From positions 62,001 through 126,000 of the forward strand of contig NZ_CP071501.1 in the NCBI RefSeq assembly GCF_017354985.1: a DNA stretch of 64,000 nucleotides, written 5' to 3'. The position numbers and the translations under genes are program-made. Positions 1 through 8,880 of this stretch are shown in pieces. This DNA comes from Shewanella cyperi. Its GTDB lineage: Bacteria; Pseudomonadota; Gammaproteobacteria; Enterobacterales; Shewanellaceae. How positions within the stretch are numbered: the stretch's first letter is position 1; each line of letters starts with the position of its first letter. The notes below the pieces were generated by a model. It was not told the origin of the DNA and did not search any database. It saw nothing but the letters and a program-made list of their open reading frames with translations.

Positions 1-198
1 ATTGTGGACATGTGTCCCGCAGGACTCAAGATCAGCTGTAGTCTGGGGGTCGTGCAGGCCAATGCCAAACATCCGGACTTTTCATACTGGTTGAAACGCG
101 CCGACCAGGCCGTATACCAGGCCAAATCCCGAGGGCGCAATTGCGTGGTCGTTGCAGGGGATGAGACATCCGTGCTGCTTGAGGAGCCATCCCTGTGA
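1..198 (+). CDS. Diguanylate cyclase (GGDEF), C-terminal fragment
   Basis: The window opens inside this gene; the reading frame is open from base 1 to the TGA at 196-198. The visible 65 residues show the end of a GGDEF domain: a beta strand ISCSLGVV, then LKRADQAVYQAKSRGRN, the usual helix near the end of diguanylate cyclases that make cyclic di-GMP from two GTP. The catalytic GGDEF motif and any sensor domain lie upstream of the window. The stop codon overlaps the GTG start of the next gene (GTGA), so the two are probably translationally coupled. The tail after the domain is short and acidic. Confidence 0.85.
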   Translation: MVDMCPAGLKISCSLGVVQANAKHPDFSYWLKRADQAVYQAKSRGRNCVVVAGDETSVLLEEPSL

Positions 199-1145
199 AG
201 CGGCTATGGCTGTTGCTTACCCTGTGCTGGCTGGCCGCCTGTGGCGGGCAGCCGGCCACCAAGGTCGTGATTGCCATCAATCCCTGGCCCGGTTATGAGT
301 TGCTGTATCTGGCACAGCAGCAGGGCTACTTTGCCGAAGAAGGGCTGCGGCTGGAATTGGTGCAGGTGGCCAGTCTGTCGGACGCCCAGCGAGCCTACCT
401 TGCCGGTGGTGTGGATGGGTTCACCGGCACTCTCATCGAAGCGGTGCAGGTGGCCATGCTTGGCGGCAAGCCACTGAAGATTGCCTTGCTGGCCGATTAT
501 TCCGCCGGTGCGGATCTGATAGTTGCACCGGAGCACTTTACCTCTATGACTCAGCTAAAAGGCAGGACCCTAGGGTGCGAAGTCAGTTCTCTGGGTATCT
601 ATTTTCTGGCCCGGGCGCTGATGGCCAATGGTATGACCCTGGATGACGTTAAGGTGATCAATGTCGAGCAGGGCGATGGTAATCGCCAATTGGCGGCGGG
701 AACCATAGACGCCATGGTCACCTACCCGCCGTATTCCATTGCCTTACTCAAACATGAAGGCATGCAGCAATTATTCTCGACCCGGGAAATTCCCGGTGAG
801 GTGCTGGACATAGTGTCTGTGTCCGAGAGCTTGCTGCGGCGTGAGCCGGATTTCCCGGCCAAGTTGCAAAATGTCTGGCAAAAAGTGCTGGAATATCACA
901 TGCGCCACCCGGAGGAAGCCAACGCTCTGATGGCCCGGCGCGAAGGTATCAGTGCTGCCGAGTTTAATGCCTCCCTGAATGGTTTGGCCTTGCTGACAAG
1001 GGAGGCGCAGCAGCAGCTGTTGGCCGATAGGGAGCGTCTCAGCGGGATGCTTGACTCTGTATGTGACACCCTGACACGGATCCAGGCCGTTAGCGGGACC
1101 TGTGACAAGCTGCCGTATCTCTTTATTGGAGGGGCGAGCCAATGA
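195..1145 (+). CDS. NMT1/THI5-type periplasmic substrate-binding lipoprotein
   Basis: A 316-residue protein starting with GTG inside the preceding stop. The N-terminus is a lipoprotein signal with lipobox LAAC near residue 16, so it should be membrane-anchored in the periplasm. The body (INPWPGYELLYLAQQQGYF, then LELVQVAS and DGFTGTLIEAVQVAM) is typical of the NMT1/THI5/SsuA family that binds thiamin precursors, sulfonates or related small molecules. No ABC permease or ATPase is adjacent. It overlaps by ATGA with a membrane hybrid kinase, so I infer that it feeds a ligand signal to that kinase rather than serving transport. The ligand is unknown. Confidence 0.85.
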   Translation: MKRLWLLLTLCWLAACGGQPATKVVIAINPWPGYELLYLAQQQGYFAEEGLRLELVQVASLSDAQRAYLAGGVDGFTGTLIEAVQVAMLGGKPLKIALLADYSAGADLIVAPEHFTSMTQLKGRTLGCEVSSLGIYFLARALMANGMTLDDVKVINVEQGDGNRQLAAGTIDAMVTYPPYSIALLKHEGMQQLFSTREIPGEVLDIVSVSESLLRREPDFPAKLQNVWQKVLEYHMRHPEEANALMARREGISAAEFNASLNGLALLTREAQQQLLADRERLSGMLDSVCDTLTRIQAVSGTCDKLPYLFIGGASQ

Positions 1146-4100
1146 TGTCCTTGATGCCGCGGGAAAGCATCGCCTACAAGCTTAACCTCGCGACCCTGTT
1201 CTGTGCCTTGCTGGTGTGCCTGCTTGTCAGCCTCTATTACCTGAGCGAGGTCGATAAGCGCATTCGCAGTCAGGCTGATTTTGAACTCACGGATCTGGTG
1301 GGGGCGCTTAATTTGGCGCTGGAAACCCAGGCCGATCAAGCCAATATGCAAAGGGTTGCCGGCGCATTGGCCGCCCGCAGCAGCATATTCCAACTGTCTA
1401 TCATCAATGCCGACACCCTGGAGATAGTGGCCGACAATCATATCCAGCATCAGGGCCAGCCCATGGAGCGGGTGTTGGATGGCGACAGCCAGGGATTGGT
1501 GCGTAGCGTCACGGGCGAGGCTTCCGGTCAGCAGCGCTATTCGAAAGAGGGTCAGATATTTCAGGCGGTATTGGTGTATCTCATCTCACCCGAAGTGCAG
1601 CGTCTGCGGCCCTACGTGGTGTTTATCGGCTACGATCCGGAGCCGATCCGCAGCGAAGCCATGGAAGAGCTGGTGGACTACATTGCCATCCAGCTGCTGG
1701 GCTTTGCGCTCCTGTTGTTGATAAACCTCTACACCCAGCGCAAGTATGTACTTAAACCCATAGGTCGGATTGCATCGCAGATCGCCGCCCATGGCACAGA
1801 GCATACCCTCAGTCTGGACAACAAGGATGAATTTGGTCTGCTGGTGGAAAGTTATAACGCCGCAATTCGTGAGCGGTTGCAACAGCAGCAGGAGCTGGAG
1901 GACTCCCGCCGCTATATCGACAGCGTGATCAACGTTATTCCGGTGCAATTGGCCTACGTGGATGCCGAGCGGCGCTACCGTTTTATCAACAGTCGCTATC
2001 TGCAGCTGTTGCAGAAAACCGAAGACGAAGTGCTGGGCAAAAAGGTGGCCGAGGTCTTGCCACCTGAGCTGGAAGATACGGTGCGGCCACATCAGTTGCA
2101 GGCCTTGGCAGGGCGCAGACAAGAGTTCGAGACCGAGTCGACCAATGAACAGGGGGAAACCCAGTTCGTACAGGTGACCTACATGCCGGATGTGGACGCC
2201 AGCGGCACTGTGGTTGGTTTCTTTTCCTGTATCGAAGATCTCACCGCCATCAAGCTTAACGAACTCAAGATAGAAAACTATGCCAGGGAGCTGGAGTTCC
2301 ATAACCTGGCCCTGTCCGAGGCCAGCGAGAAGGCCGAGTCGGCCGCCCGGGCCAAGGCGGACTTCCTAGCCTGCATGAGCCATGAGATCCGCACGCCCAT
2401 GAATGGGGTCATAGGCATACTCAGTCTTTTGGCGCGCACCGAACTGTCGGCGCAGCAACAGCACTATGTGGATGTCGCCTCATCGAGCGCAGAGTCACTC
2501 CTGAGCCTGCTCAATGACATATTGGATTTTTCCAAGATTGAGTCGGGGAAATTTGAAATCGAAACCCTGCGTTTTGACCTGATCCAATTGTTGGACGAAT
2601 TTGTTCAGCCCATGGCCCTCAAGGCCGAAGAAAAAAGGCTGCACCTCTTGCTTGATATCACCGCCGTTGGTCACCGCTGGTTGCTTGGCGACCCCGGGCG
2701 CCTGCGGCAGGTACTGTTTAACCTGGTGGGCAACGCCATAAAGTTTACCCAGGCGGGCTGGATAGCCATCCGGGTCAGCAGCGAGGCGGAAACGGACAAG
2801 CAAGTCCGGATCAGGATAGCCATAGAAGATACCGGCATAGGCATACCCGCAGCCAAGCTGGCCCAGTTGTTTAATCCCTTCACCCAGGCCGACAGCTCTA
2901 CCACCCGCCACTTTGGCGGCACCGGCCTGGGGTTGTCCATTGCCAGGCGACTGTGTGAGTTGATGCAGGGGGACATTCGCGCCAGCAGTGTCGAACACGT
3001 GGGCAGCACCTTCGAATTCAATGTGCTGTTGACGGTGAGCGAAACGCCTGCCGACAGGCATTGGCCCCCCGAATTGCAGGGGAGACTGTTGCTGCTTGGG
3101 GGAGATTGCGGGGCCAACGAGACAGTGCTGGCGGAGTTGCTGCAATCCTGGGGCGCCGACGTTAAGGTGTTGCCGGGCAGGCAAACCGTGGCGGCCAGCC
3201 CCGAACTGAGCCGCGCCGAGGGCTTGATCTACAGCCTGCCTCCCCAGAGTCCGGTCACCGAAGAAATACAGTGGCTGACTTCTCTGGCCTGTGGTCAGAC
3301 AGCCAAGAGCCTGGCTGTGGTGTCTCACGAGCAGCATTTGCAGTTGTTGCCTACCGCCAACAAAGATTCCGTGGCGGTACTGTGCAGGCCCTTGTCCCTG
3401 TTCGCGTTGATGGCCTGGTTGGCGCTGGAGGAGCTGCCGGAATCACAGCAGGACAGTGGCAATGACGATATTCCCGTGGTCGCCGGTCACCCCAGGGTGC
3501 TGTTGGTGGAGGACAACAGGGTCAATCAGATGGTGGCCATGGGCTTGCTGCATGAGTTGGGACTGGAGGCCGATCTGGCTGCCAACGGTCTGGAGGCGCT
3601 CGACAAACTGCAACTGAGCAACGAGGGGCACTTCCAGGCGGTGTTGATGGATTGCCTGATGCCGGCCATGGACGGTTATCAGACCACTGCGATGATCCGC
3701 CGTGGAGAGGTGGGCGAACACTGGCGCCATATTCCGATCATTGCCATGACCGCCAACGCCATGAAGGGCGACCGCGAACACTGTCTGGAGTCGGGTATGG
3801 ACGACTACATCTGCAAACCGCTGATTATGTCGGTCGTGCGTCAGGTTCTGAGCCGTTGGCTTGGTGGTATGCCTTTACCCAAGGCCGCCGAATCTGCCGC
3901 CCCCCAGACCCGGGCAGGGGCCCTGTTTGACCGGGAGGCCATGCTCAAGCTGATGTCCGGAGACCCGGGCCTGCTCAATGAGATATTGGCGGTCTTCGTT
4001 GATGAAATGCGTCATCACAGGGCGGCCTTTCTCCAGGCGATGGACGATCAGGATTTTCCCGGCATTCGAGCCAGCGCCCATTCGATCAAGGGGGCCGCCG

Positions 4101-4258
4101 CCAATTTGGGCATGACTCCCCTGGCCAATATGGCCAGACGCATGGAGGTGGCCGCCAGGGAAAGGCAACGGGACATACTGTCCCTGGCCCAGGACGAGTT
4201 TCTGCAGATCCTGGATGACACCCTGGTGGCATGCCGGTGTCAGGAAGACAGGGTGTGA
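1142..4258 (+). CDS. Hybrid sensor histidine kinase/response regulator with Hpt domain
   Basis: A 1038-residue inner-membrane phosphorelay protein. Two membrane segments (about 12-34 and 181-197) bracket a periplasmic domain of about 145 residues. These are followed by a HAMP-like linker, a PAS domain (about 255-370), HisKA with MSHEIRT (His414), a HATPase with NAIKF, DTGIGI and GGTGLGLS, a degenerate receiver-like stretch (about 640-760), a true receiver with phospho-acceptor Asp837 in LMDCLMP, and a C-terminal Hpt with HSIKGAA (His980). The start overlaps the stop of the binding lipoprotein by four bases. The signal output is probably an unlinked response regulator. The co-transcribed diguanylate cyclase suggests a cyclic di-GMP connection, which is inference. 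Confidence 0.92.
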   Translation: MMSLMPRESIAYKLNLATLFCALLVCLLVSLYYLSEVDKRIRSQADFELTDLVGALNLALETQADQANMQRVAGALAARSSIFQLSIINADTLEIVADNHIQHQGQPMERVLDGDSQGLVRSVTGEASGQQRYSKEGQIFQAVLVYLISPEVQRLRPYVVFIGYDPEPIRSEAMEELVDYIAIQLLGFALLLLINLYTQRKYVLKPIGRIASQIAAHGTEHTLSLDNKDEFGLLVESYNAAIRERLQQQQELEDSRRYIDSVINVIPVQLAYVDAERRYRFINSRYLQLLQKTEDEVLGKKVAEVLPPELEDTVRPHQLQALAGRRQEFETESTNEQGETQFVQVTYMPDVDASGTVVGFFSCIEDLTAIKLNELKIENYARELEFHNLALSEASEKAESAARAKADFLACMSHEIRTPMNGVIGILSLLARTELSAQQQHYVDVASSSAESLLSLLNDILDFSKIESGKFEIETLRFDLIQLLDEFVQPMALKAEEKRLHLLLDITAVGHRWLLGDPGRLRQVLFNLVGNAIKFTQAGWIAIRVSSEAETDKQVRIRIAIEDTGIGIPAAKLAQLFNPFTQADSSTTRHFGGTGLGLSIARRLCELMQGDIRASSVEHVGSTFEFNVLLTVSETPADRHWPPELQGRLLLLGGDCGANETVLAELLQSWGADVKVLPGRQTVAASPELSRAEGLIYSLPPQSPVTEEIQWLTSLACGQTAKSLAVVSHEQHLQLLPTANKDSVAVLCRPLSLFALMAWLALEELPESQQDSGNDDIPVVAGHPRVLLVEDNRVNQMVAMGLLHELGLEADLAANGLEALDKLQLSNEGHFQAVLMDCLMPAMDGYQTTAMIRRGEVGEHWRHIPIIAMTANAMKGDREHCLESGMDDYICKPLIMSVVRQVLSRWLGGMPLPKAAESAAPQTRAGALFDREAMLKLMSGDPGLLNEILAVFVDEMRHHRAAFLQAMDDQDFPGIRASAHSIKGAAANLGMTPLANMARRMEVAARERQRDILSLAQDEFLQILDDTLVACRCQEDRV

Positions 4259-4360
4259 GCCGGCGCGCCGATTTCAAGCTTGTCACCTTCGGCCCGGGTC
4301 AAAGTGTGGTATGTTAACGGCCTAGAATCCCTAGTTTTTACTGCCAAAAGGAATCATGCC

Positions 4361-4891
4361 ATGGCCACAGCCAGAATCGGTATAGTCACAGTCAGCGACC
4401 GCGCCAGCGCAGGGGTGTATGAAGACCTCTCCGGCAAGGCGATCATCGATACCCTGGGCCAATACCTGACCTCGCCCTGGGAGCCGGTATACAGGCTGAT
4501 CCCCGATGAGCAGGTGGAGATTGAACGGACCCTGATCGAGTTGGCCGACAATGAAGCCTGCTGTCTGATAGTGACCACGGGGGGCACAGGGCCCGCCAAA
4601 CGTGATGTGACCCCTGAGGCCACCGAGGCCGTGTGCCACCGCATGATGCCGGGTTTCGGCGAGCTGATGCGCGCCGAGTCGCTCAAGTTCGTGCCCACGG
4701 CCATTTTATCGCGCCAGACCGCCGGTCTGCGTGATGACACCCTGATAGTCAACCTGCCGGGCAAACCCAAATCCATTCGTGAATGTCTGGATGCCGTGTT
4801 TCCAGCCATTCCCTATTGCATCGACCTGATGGAAGGGCCTTATCTGGAATGCAACGAGGACGTCATCAAGGCCTTCAGACCCAAGAAATGA
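4361..4891 (+). CDS. mogA: Molybdopterin adenylyltransferase MogA
   Basis: A 176-residue MoaB/Mog-family protein that adenylylates molybdopterin before molybdenum insertion in molybdenum cofactor synthesis. The N-terminus ARIGIVTVSDRAS and the TTGGTGPAKRDVTPEA loop are family signatures, and DDTLIVNLPGKPKSIRECL matches the conserved C-terminal half. The ATG at 4361 was chosen because it follows an AAAGGA ribosome site and gives the family N-terminus; an upstream in-frame start would add about 27 unconserved residues. The stop overlaps the next ATG (ATGA), so it is coupled to the NlpC/P60 lipoprotein gene. Confidence 0.93.
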   Translation: MATARIGIVTVSDRASAGVYEDLSGKAIIDTLGQYLTSPWEPVYRLIPDEQVEIERTLIELADNEACCLIVTTGGTGPAKRDVTPEATEAVCHRMMPGFGELMRAESLKFVPTAILSRQTAGLRDDTLIVNLPGKPKSIRECLDAVFPAIPYCIDLMEGPYLECNEDVIKAFRPKK

Positions 4892-5364
4892 CCTTGCTGC
4901 GGATCCTGTGCGTACTGTTGTTGTTGGCTTTGGGCGGCTGTTCTTCCGCACCTGAGCCACAGACTCCTGCTCCTGAACCTGCCAGGGCGGCTCCCGGGAT
5001 CCCCAGGGACAGCCTGCTGGCTTTGTACCGCGAGTGGCAGGGTACGCCCTATCGCCTTGGCGGCAGTGACAGGCGGGGCATGGATTGCTCGGCCCTGATA
5101 CAACTGGCCTATCAAAGCACCCAAGCCCTGGCATTGCCCCGCACCGTTGCCGAGCAGGCCAGACTGGGTCGGCCTGTGTCCTTGGCCGAGGTGGTGCCGG
5201 GGGATCTGTTGTTTTTCAAAACAGGTCGGCGTCAGCAACATGTGGCCATCGCCCTGGGCGAGCGACGTTTCCTGCACGTGTCCACCAGTCAGGGGGTGAT
5301 TATTTCCACCCTCGACAATCCCTTCTGGGCGACGGCCCTGTTACAGGCCCGCCGACTCCTCTGA
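4888..5364 (+). CDS. NlpC/P60 family lipoprotein (putative murein endopeptidase)
   Basis: A 158-residue exported lipoprotein. The signal peptide ends in LGGC (Cys18) and is followed by a Pro/Ala/Glu-rich linker and a single NlpC/P60 domain. The expected catalytic residues are visible: Cys67 in MDCSAL, His118 in QQHVAI and His130 in FLHVS. Family members (Spr/MepS-like) cut peptide crosslinks or stems in peptidoglycan. The protein probably acts in the periplasm attached to a membrane. It begins inside the mogA stop codon, although the two functions are unrelated. The specific bond cleaved cannot be read from sequence. Confidence 0.88.
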   Translation: MTLLRILCVLLLLALGGCSSAPEPQTPAPEPARAAPGIPRDSLLALYREWQGTPYRLGGSDRRGMDCSALIQLAYQSTQALALPRTVAEQARLGRPVSLAEVVPGDLLFFKTGRRQQHVAIALGERRFLHVSTSQGVIISTLDNPFWATALLQARRLL

Positions 5365-5451
5365 CCTAAGCCCAAGTGCCAACTCTCGTTTGGCATGCTA
5401 AGGTGATTTGCTGTATACCCGTCTCAAATCAACGCGATAAGGACATGCATC

Positions 5452-6405
5452 ATGACAGTTAAGCGTAAATTAGGCCTGCTGGGCGCCCTGGCTGCCCTTG
5501 GGATCAGCACCGCAGTTTGGGCGGCACCCACCTTTATCAACATACTCACGGGTGGCACCAGCGGGGTCTATTACCCCATAGGCGTGGCCCTGTCGCAGAT
5601 TTATGGCAAGGACATCGAGGGCGCCAAGACCTCGGTGCAGGCCACCAAGGCGTCGGTGGAAAACCTGAATCTGCTGCAGGCAGGTCGGGGCGAACTGGCG
5701 TTGGCGCTGGGGGATTCGGTGTCCGCAGCCTGGAAGGGTGACCTGGATGCCGGCTTCAAGGCACCCCTGGACAGGCTCAGAGCCATAGGCGCTGCTTATC
5801 CCAACTACATTCAGCTGGTGGCCAACAAGGATGCCGGCATCAAAACGCTGGCGGATCTCAAGGGTAAGCGCATTTCTGTCGGCGCACCCAAATCCGGTAC
5901 CGAACTCAATGCCCGTGCCATCCTGGCCGCCGCCGGTCTGAGTTATCAGGACATGGGCAAGGTGGAATTTCTGCCCTATGCCGAGTCGGTTGAGCTGATT
6001 AAGAACCGCCAGCTCGATGCCACCCTGCAATCCTCCGGCCTGGGCATGGCGGCCATTCGCGATCTCGCCGCCACCATGCCGATTAACTTTGTTGAGATCC
6101 CGGCAGAGGTGATCGCCAAGATAGGCAATGCCGCCTATCAGCCCGGCATCATCCCGGCCAACACCTATGAAGGCCAGTATGCCGAGGTGCACACGGTTGC
6201 CATCCTGAATTTGTTTATCAGCCACGCCAGGGTCAGCGATGACACCGCCTATCAGATGACCAAGTTGCTGTACCAAAACCTGGAGCGTCTGGGCAATGCC
6301 CATGCCGCGGCCAAGGCCATAGATCCCAGGAGCGCCGCCCATAATCTGCCGCTGCCCTTGCATCCCGGGGCCGAGCGCTTCTTCCGCGAAGCGGGCCTGC
6401 TCTGA
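5452..6405 (+). CDS. TAXI-family TRAP transporter solute-binding protein
   Basis: A 317-residue periplasmic protein with a clear signal peptide cleaved near AVWA-AP. The mature start (FINILTGGTSGVYYPIG) carries the TAXI-family signature, and the body follows the two-lobe layout (KRISVGAPKSGTELNARAIL). It delivers a solute, in known cases often a C4/C5 carboxylate or glutamate-like compound, to the fused TRAP permease encoded 41 bp downstream. A GC-rich hairpin without a T-tract lies between the two genes and could set a higher level of binding protein than of permease. The substrate is not predictable here. Confidence 0.92.
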   Translation: MTVKRKLGLLGALAALGISTAVWAAPTFINILTGGTSGVYYPIGVALSQIYGKDIEGAKTSVQATKASVENLNLLQAGRGELALALGDSVSAAWKGDLDAGFKAPLDRLRAIGAAYPNYIQLVANKDAGIKTLADLKGKRISVGAPKSGTELNARAILAAAGLSYQDMGKVEFLPYAESVELIKNRQLDATLQSSGLGMAAIRDLAATMPINFVEIPAEVIAKIGNAAYQPGIIPANTYEGQYAEVHTVAILNLFISHARVSDDTAYQMTKLLYQNLERLGNAHAAAKAIDPRSAAHNLPLPLHPGAERFFREAGLL

Positions 6406-6410
6406 TTTTC

Positions 6411-6434
6411 AAAAAAGGGCCCCGATTGGGGCCC
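6411..6434 (+). other. Intercistronic hairpin between binding protein and permease
   Basis: GGGCCCC and GGGGCCC (6417-6423 and 6428-6434) form a perfect 7-bp stem with a GATT loop. The preceding A-run gives it terminator form on the minus strand only. On the plus strand it lacks a T-tract, so it is more likely an mRNA-stabilising or attenuating hairpin at the 3' end of the binding-protein cistron. The role is inferred. Confidence 0.5.
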
Positions 6435-6446
6435 GCAGGAGAGCCA

Positions 6447-8462
6447 ATGACCGACTCCCAACGGGGACTGGAAGCCGCGACCGGGGATTGGCCCAGGGCG
6501 CTGTTTGCAGTCGCCCTGCTGTTTTCCAGTTTTCAAATCATCACCGCCGCTTTTCATCCTGTGTCGACCCAGGTGCTGCGCTCGGTGCACGTGGGCTTTT
6601 TATTGTTGCTGGTGTTTATCAGCTTTCCGACCCTGGGCAAGGGCCGTCCCTGGCCGCCCTTGGGCTGGCTGCTGGGCTTGCTGGGCATGGGCACGGCCGC
6701 CTACCAATGGATCTTCGAGGCCGAGCTTATTCAGCGCTCCGGTGAGCTGACCGACATGGACATGTATGTGGGTATTGCCCTGATAGTGCTGGTGTTTGAG
6801 GCTGCTCGGAGGGTGATGGGACCGGCACTGCCGCTCATCTGTGGCCTGTTCCTGGCCTATGGTCTGCTTGGACAGTATCTGCCCGGCGATCTGATGCACA
6901 GGGGTTACGGTCTCGACCAGATAGTGAACCAGCTGTCCTTTGGCACCGAGGGCCTCTATGGCACCCCCACCTATGTGTCGGCCACCTACATTTTCCTGTT
7001 TATCCTGTTCGGTGCCTTTTTGGAGCAGGCGGGGATGATCCGCCTGTTTACCGACTTTGCCATGGGCCTGTTCGGCCACAGGGTCGGCGGACCGGCCAAG
7101 GTGTCCGTGGTGTCATCGGCGCTGATGGGCACCATCACGGGCTCAGGTGTGGCCAACGTGGTGACCACGGGGCAGTTCACCATTCCCTTGATGAAACGCT
7201 CGGGCTACCGCGCCGCCTTTGCCGGAGGGGTGGAAGCCACCGCCAGCATGGGCAGCCAGATCATGCCGCCGATCATGGGCGCCGTGGCCTTTATCATGGC
7301 CGAGACCATCAATGTGCCCTTTTTTGAAATTGCCCGGGCGGCACTGCTGCCGGCCATGCTCTATTTCGGTTCGGTATTCTGGATGGTGCACCTGGAGGCG
7401 CGCCGGGCCGGACTCAAGGGGCTGAGCCGCGATGAGTGCCCCAATCCCTGGCAGGCATTGGCCGCGCGCTGGTATCTGCTGATCCCGCTGCTGGTGCTGA
7501 TTGGACTGCTGTTTTCCGGCCGTACACCGCTGTTTTCCGGCACAGTGGGCCTGGCGCTGACCGCCATGGTGATCCTCGGCTCGGCACTGATCCTGGGGGT
7601 TTCCTCCAAGGCCATGCGCCTGGTGTTCTGGATTGTCCTGGGGTTGCTGTGTGCCGGCTTTTTCCGCCTCGGCATAAGTGTGGTGTTCGGGGTGATAGGT
7701 TTGCTGGTGCTGGCCTGCTTTTGGGTCAAGGGCGGGCGCGATACCCTGAGATTGTGCCTGCACGCCCTGGTGGAGGGTGCCCGTCATGCGGTGCCCGTGG
7801 GCATAGCCTGCGTGCTGGTGGGGGTCATTATCGGCATAGTCTCGCTTACCGGCATAGCCTCCACAGTGGCGGGTTACATTCTGGCCGTGGGCCAGGACAA
7901 GCTGCTGCTGTCGCTGGTGCTGACCATGTTCACCTGTCTGGTGCTCGGCATGGGCATTCCCTCGATCCCCAATTACATCATCACCAGTTCCATTGCCGCT
8001 CCGGCGCTGTTGGATCTCGGCGTGCCCCTGGTGGTGTCGCACATGTTCGTGTTCTATTTCGGCATCATGTCGGATCTGACCCCGCCGGTGGCCCTGGCCT
8101 GCTTTGCCGCCGCCCCCATAGCGCGGGAGAAGGGCCTGAAGATCAGCCTCTGGGCCATACGTATCGCCATCGCCGGTTTTATCATTCCCTACATGGCGGT
8201 CTATGATCCGGCGCTGATGCTGCAGGGCGACAGCCTGTGGGCCACGGCCTATGTGGTGACCAAGGCGCTGCTGGCCATTGGGCTTTGGGGAGCTGTGTTT
8301 ACCGGCTTTCTGTGGCTGCCGCTGAACTGGTTGGAGCGCCTGCTGGGCTTTGGCGCCGGTGCCAGCCTGATCCTCGCGACGCCGCTCAGTGATGAGCTGG
8401 GCTTTGGCCTGCTGCTGGCCTGGCTGTTGCTGCACGGCCTGCGGGCCAGGCGTCACCCCTGA
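6447..8462 (+). CDS. TRAP transporter fused permease (DctQM type)
   Basis: A 671-residue integral membrane protein with many hydrophobic helices, of the 4TM/12TM fused type in which the small DctQ and large DctM subunits form one chain. The large-subunit region includes GTITGSGVANVVTTGQFTIP, MPPIMGAVAFIMAE, LGMGIPSIPNYIITS and SDLTPPVALACFAAAPIA, all characteristic of TAXI-associated DctM. It imports the solute delivered by the upstream binding protein using an ion gradient. The ATG at 6447 was chosen over an upstream in-frame TTG because it follows a CAGGAG ribosome site. The stop overlaps the next start. Confidence 0.93.
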   Translation: MTDSQRGLEAATGDWPRALFAVALLFSSFQIITAAFHPVSTQVLRSVHVGFLLLLVFISFPTLGKGRPWPPLGWLLGLLGMGTAAYQWIFEAELIQRSGELTDMDMYVGIALIVLVFEAARRVMGPALPLICGLFLAYGLLGQYLPGDLMHRGYGLDQIVNQLSFGTEGLYGTPTYVSATYIFLFILFGAFLEQAGMIRLFTDFAMGLFGHRVGGPAKVSVVSSALMGTITGSGVANVVTTGQFTIPLMKRSGYRAAFAGGVEATASMGSQIMPPIMGAVAFIMAETINVPFFEIARAALLPAMLYFGSVFWMVHLEARRAGLKGLSRDECPNPWQALAARWYLLIPLLVLIGLLFSGRTPLFSGTVGLALTAMVILGSALILGVSSKAMRLVFWIVLGLLCAGFFRLGISVVFGVIGLLVLACFWVKGGRDTLRLCLHALVEGARHAVPVGIACVLVGVIIGIVSLTGIASTVAGYILAVGQDKLLLSLVLTMFTCLVLGMGIPSIPNYIITSSIAAPALLDLGVPLVVSHMFVFYFGIMSDLTPPVALACFAAAPIAREKGLKISLWAIRIAIAGFIIPYMAVYDPALMLQGDSLWATAYVVTKALLAIGLWGAVFTGFLWLPLNWLERLLGFGAGASLILATPLSDELGFGLLLAWLLLHGLRARRHP

Positions 8463-8878
8463 TGCTGGGCCTGTGTCTGGGCTTGGCGGGCCAGGTCTGG
8501 GCCCAGTTGCCATTGGAGAGTTTCAGTCTGCAGTGGCAGCACAGTGTCGAGAAAATTCGCTGGGAGGAAGACTATCGGCTGGAAGATTATCGGCTTGAAA
8601 GCCAGGGGCTGGCCGCTCTGTGGCTGCGCTTGGTGGAGGCCAGGGTGCGCGGCACAGGGGCAGGAATGGAAATCCCCGATGATGCCTGGTTTGCCGATGG
8701 CAGCTGGCACTATGTCCCGGCGCTGGCACCCATTCCCTTGCTCAGGTTGGGGCGCAGTCCGCAGGTGGCGGATTGGCAATTGTGCCGGGACGGAGAATGC
8801 CATGAGCTGAGCCATTGGCTGGGGCCACCTCAGGCCGAGGTGACCGCGGTGGAGCTGTGGCCCTGCCGGGCCAATTGA
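8462..8878 (+). CDS. DUF1850 domain protein, TRAP-associated
   Basis: A 138-residue exported protein with a short hydrophobic signal ending near QVWA-QL. The pattern FSLQWQHSVEKIRWEEDYRL matches DUF1850, whose members are regularly found next to TAXI-type TRAP permeases. Its start shares one base with the permease stop (TGATG), so the two are coupled. Its biochemical role is unknown; the context suggests an accessory periplasmic subunit or folding partner of the transporter. It contains two cysteines (LCRDGEC) that could form a disulfide. The gene ends two bases from the convergent hutD-like gene with no visible terminator. Confidence 0.8.
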   Translation: MLGLCLGLAGQVWAQLPLESFSLQWQHSVEKIRWEEDYRLEDYRLESQGLAALWLRLVEARVRGTGAGMEIPDDAWFADGSWHYVPALAPIPLLRLGRSPQVADWQLCRDGECHELSHWLGPPQAEVTAVELWPCRAN

Positions 8879-8880
8879 GT

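Noticed and set aside
7143..8513. A 456-codon frame on the minus strand opposite the TRAP permease
   Set aside because: Composition is dominated by Gln/His/Gly, typical of the antisense of a hydrophobic GC-rich gene; the plus-strand permease is clearly real.
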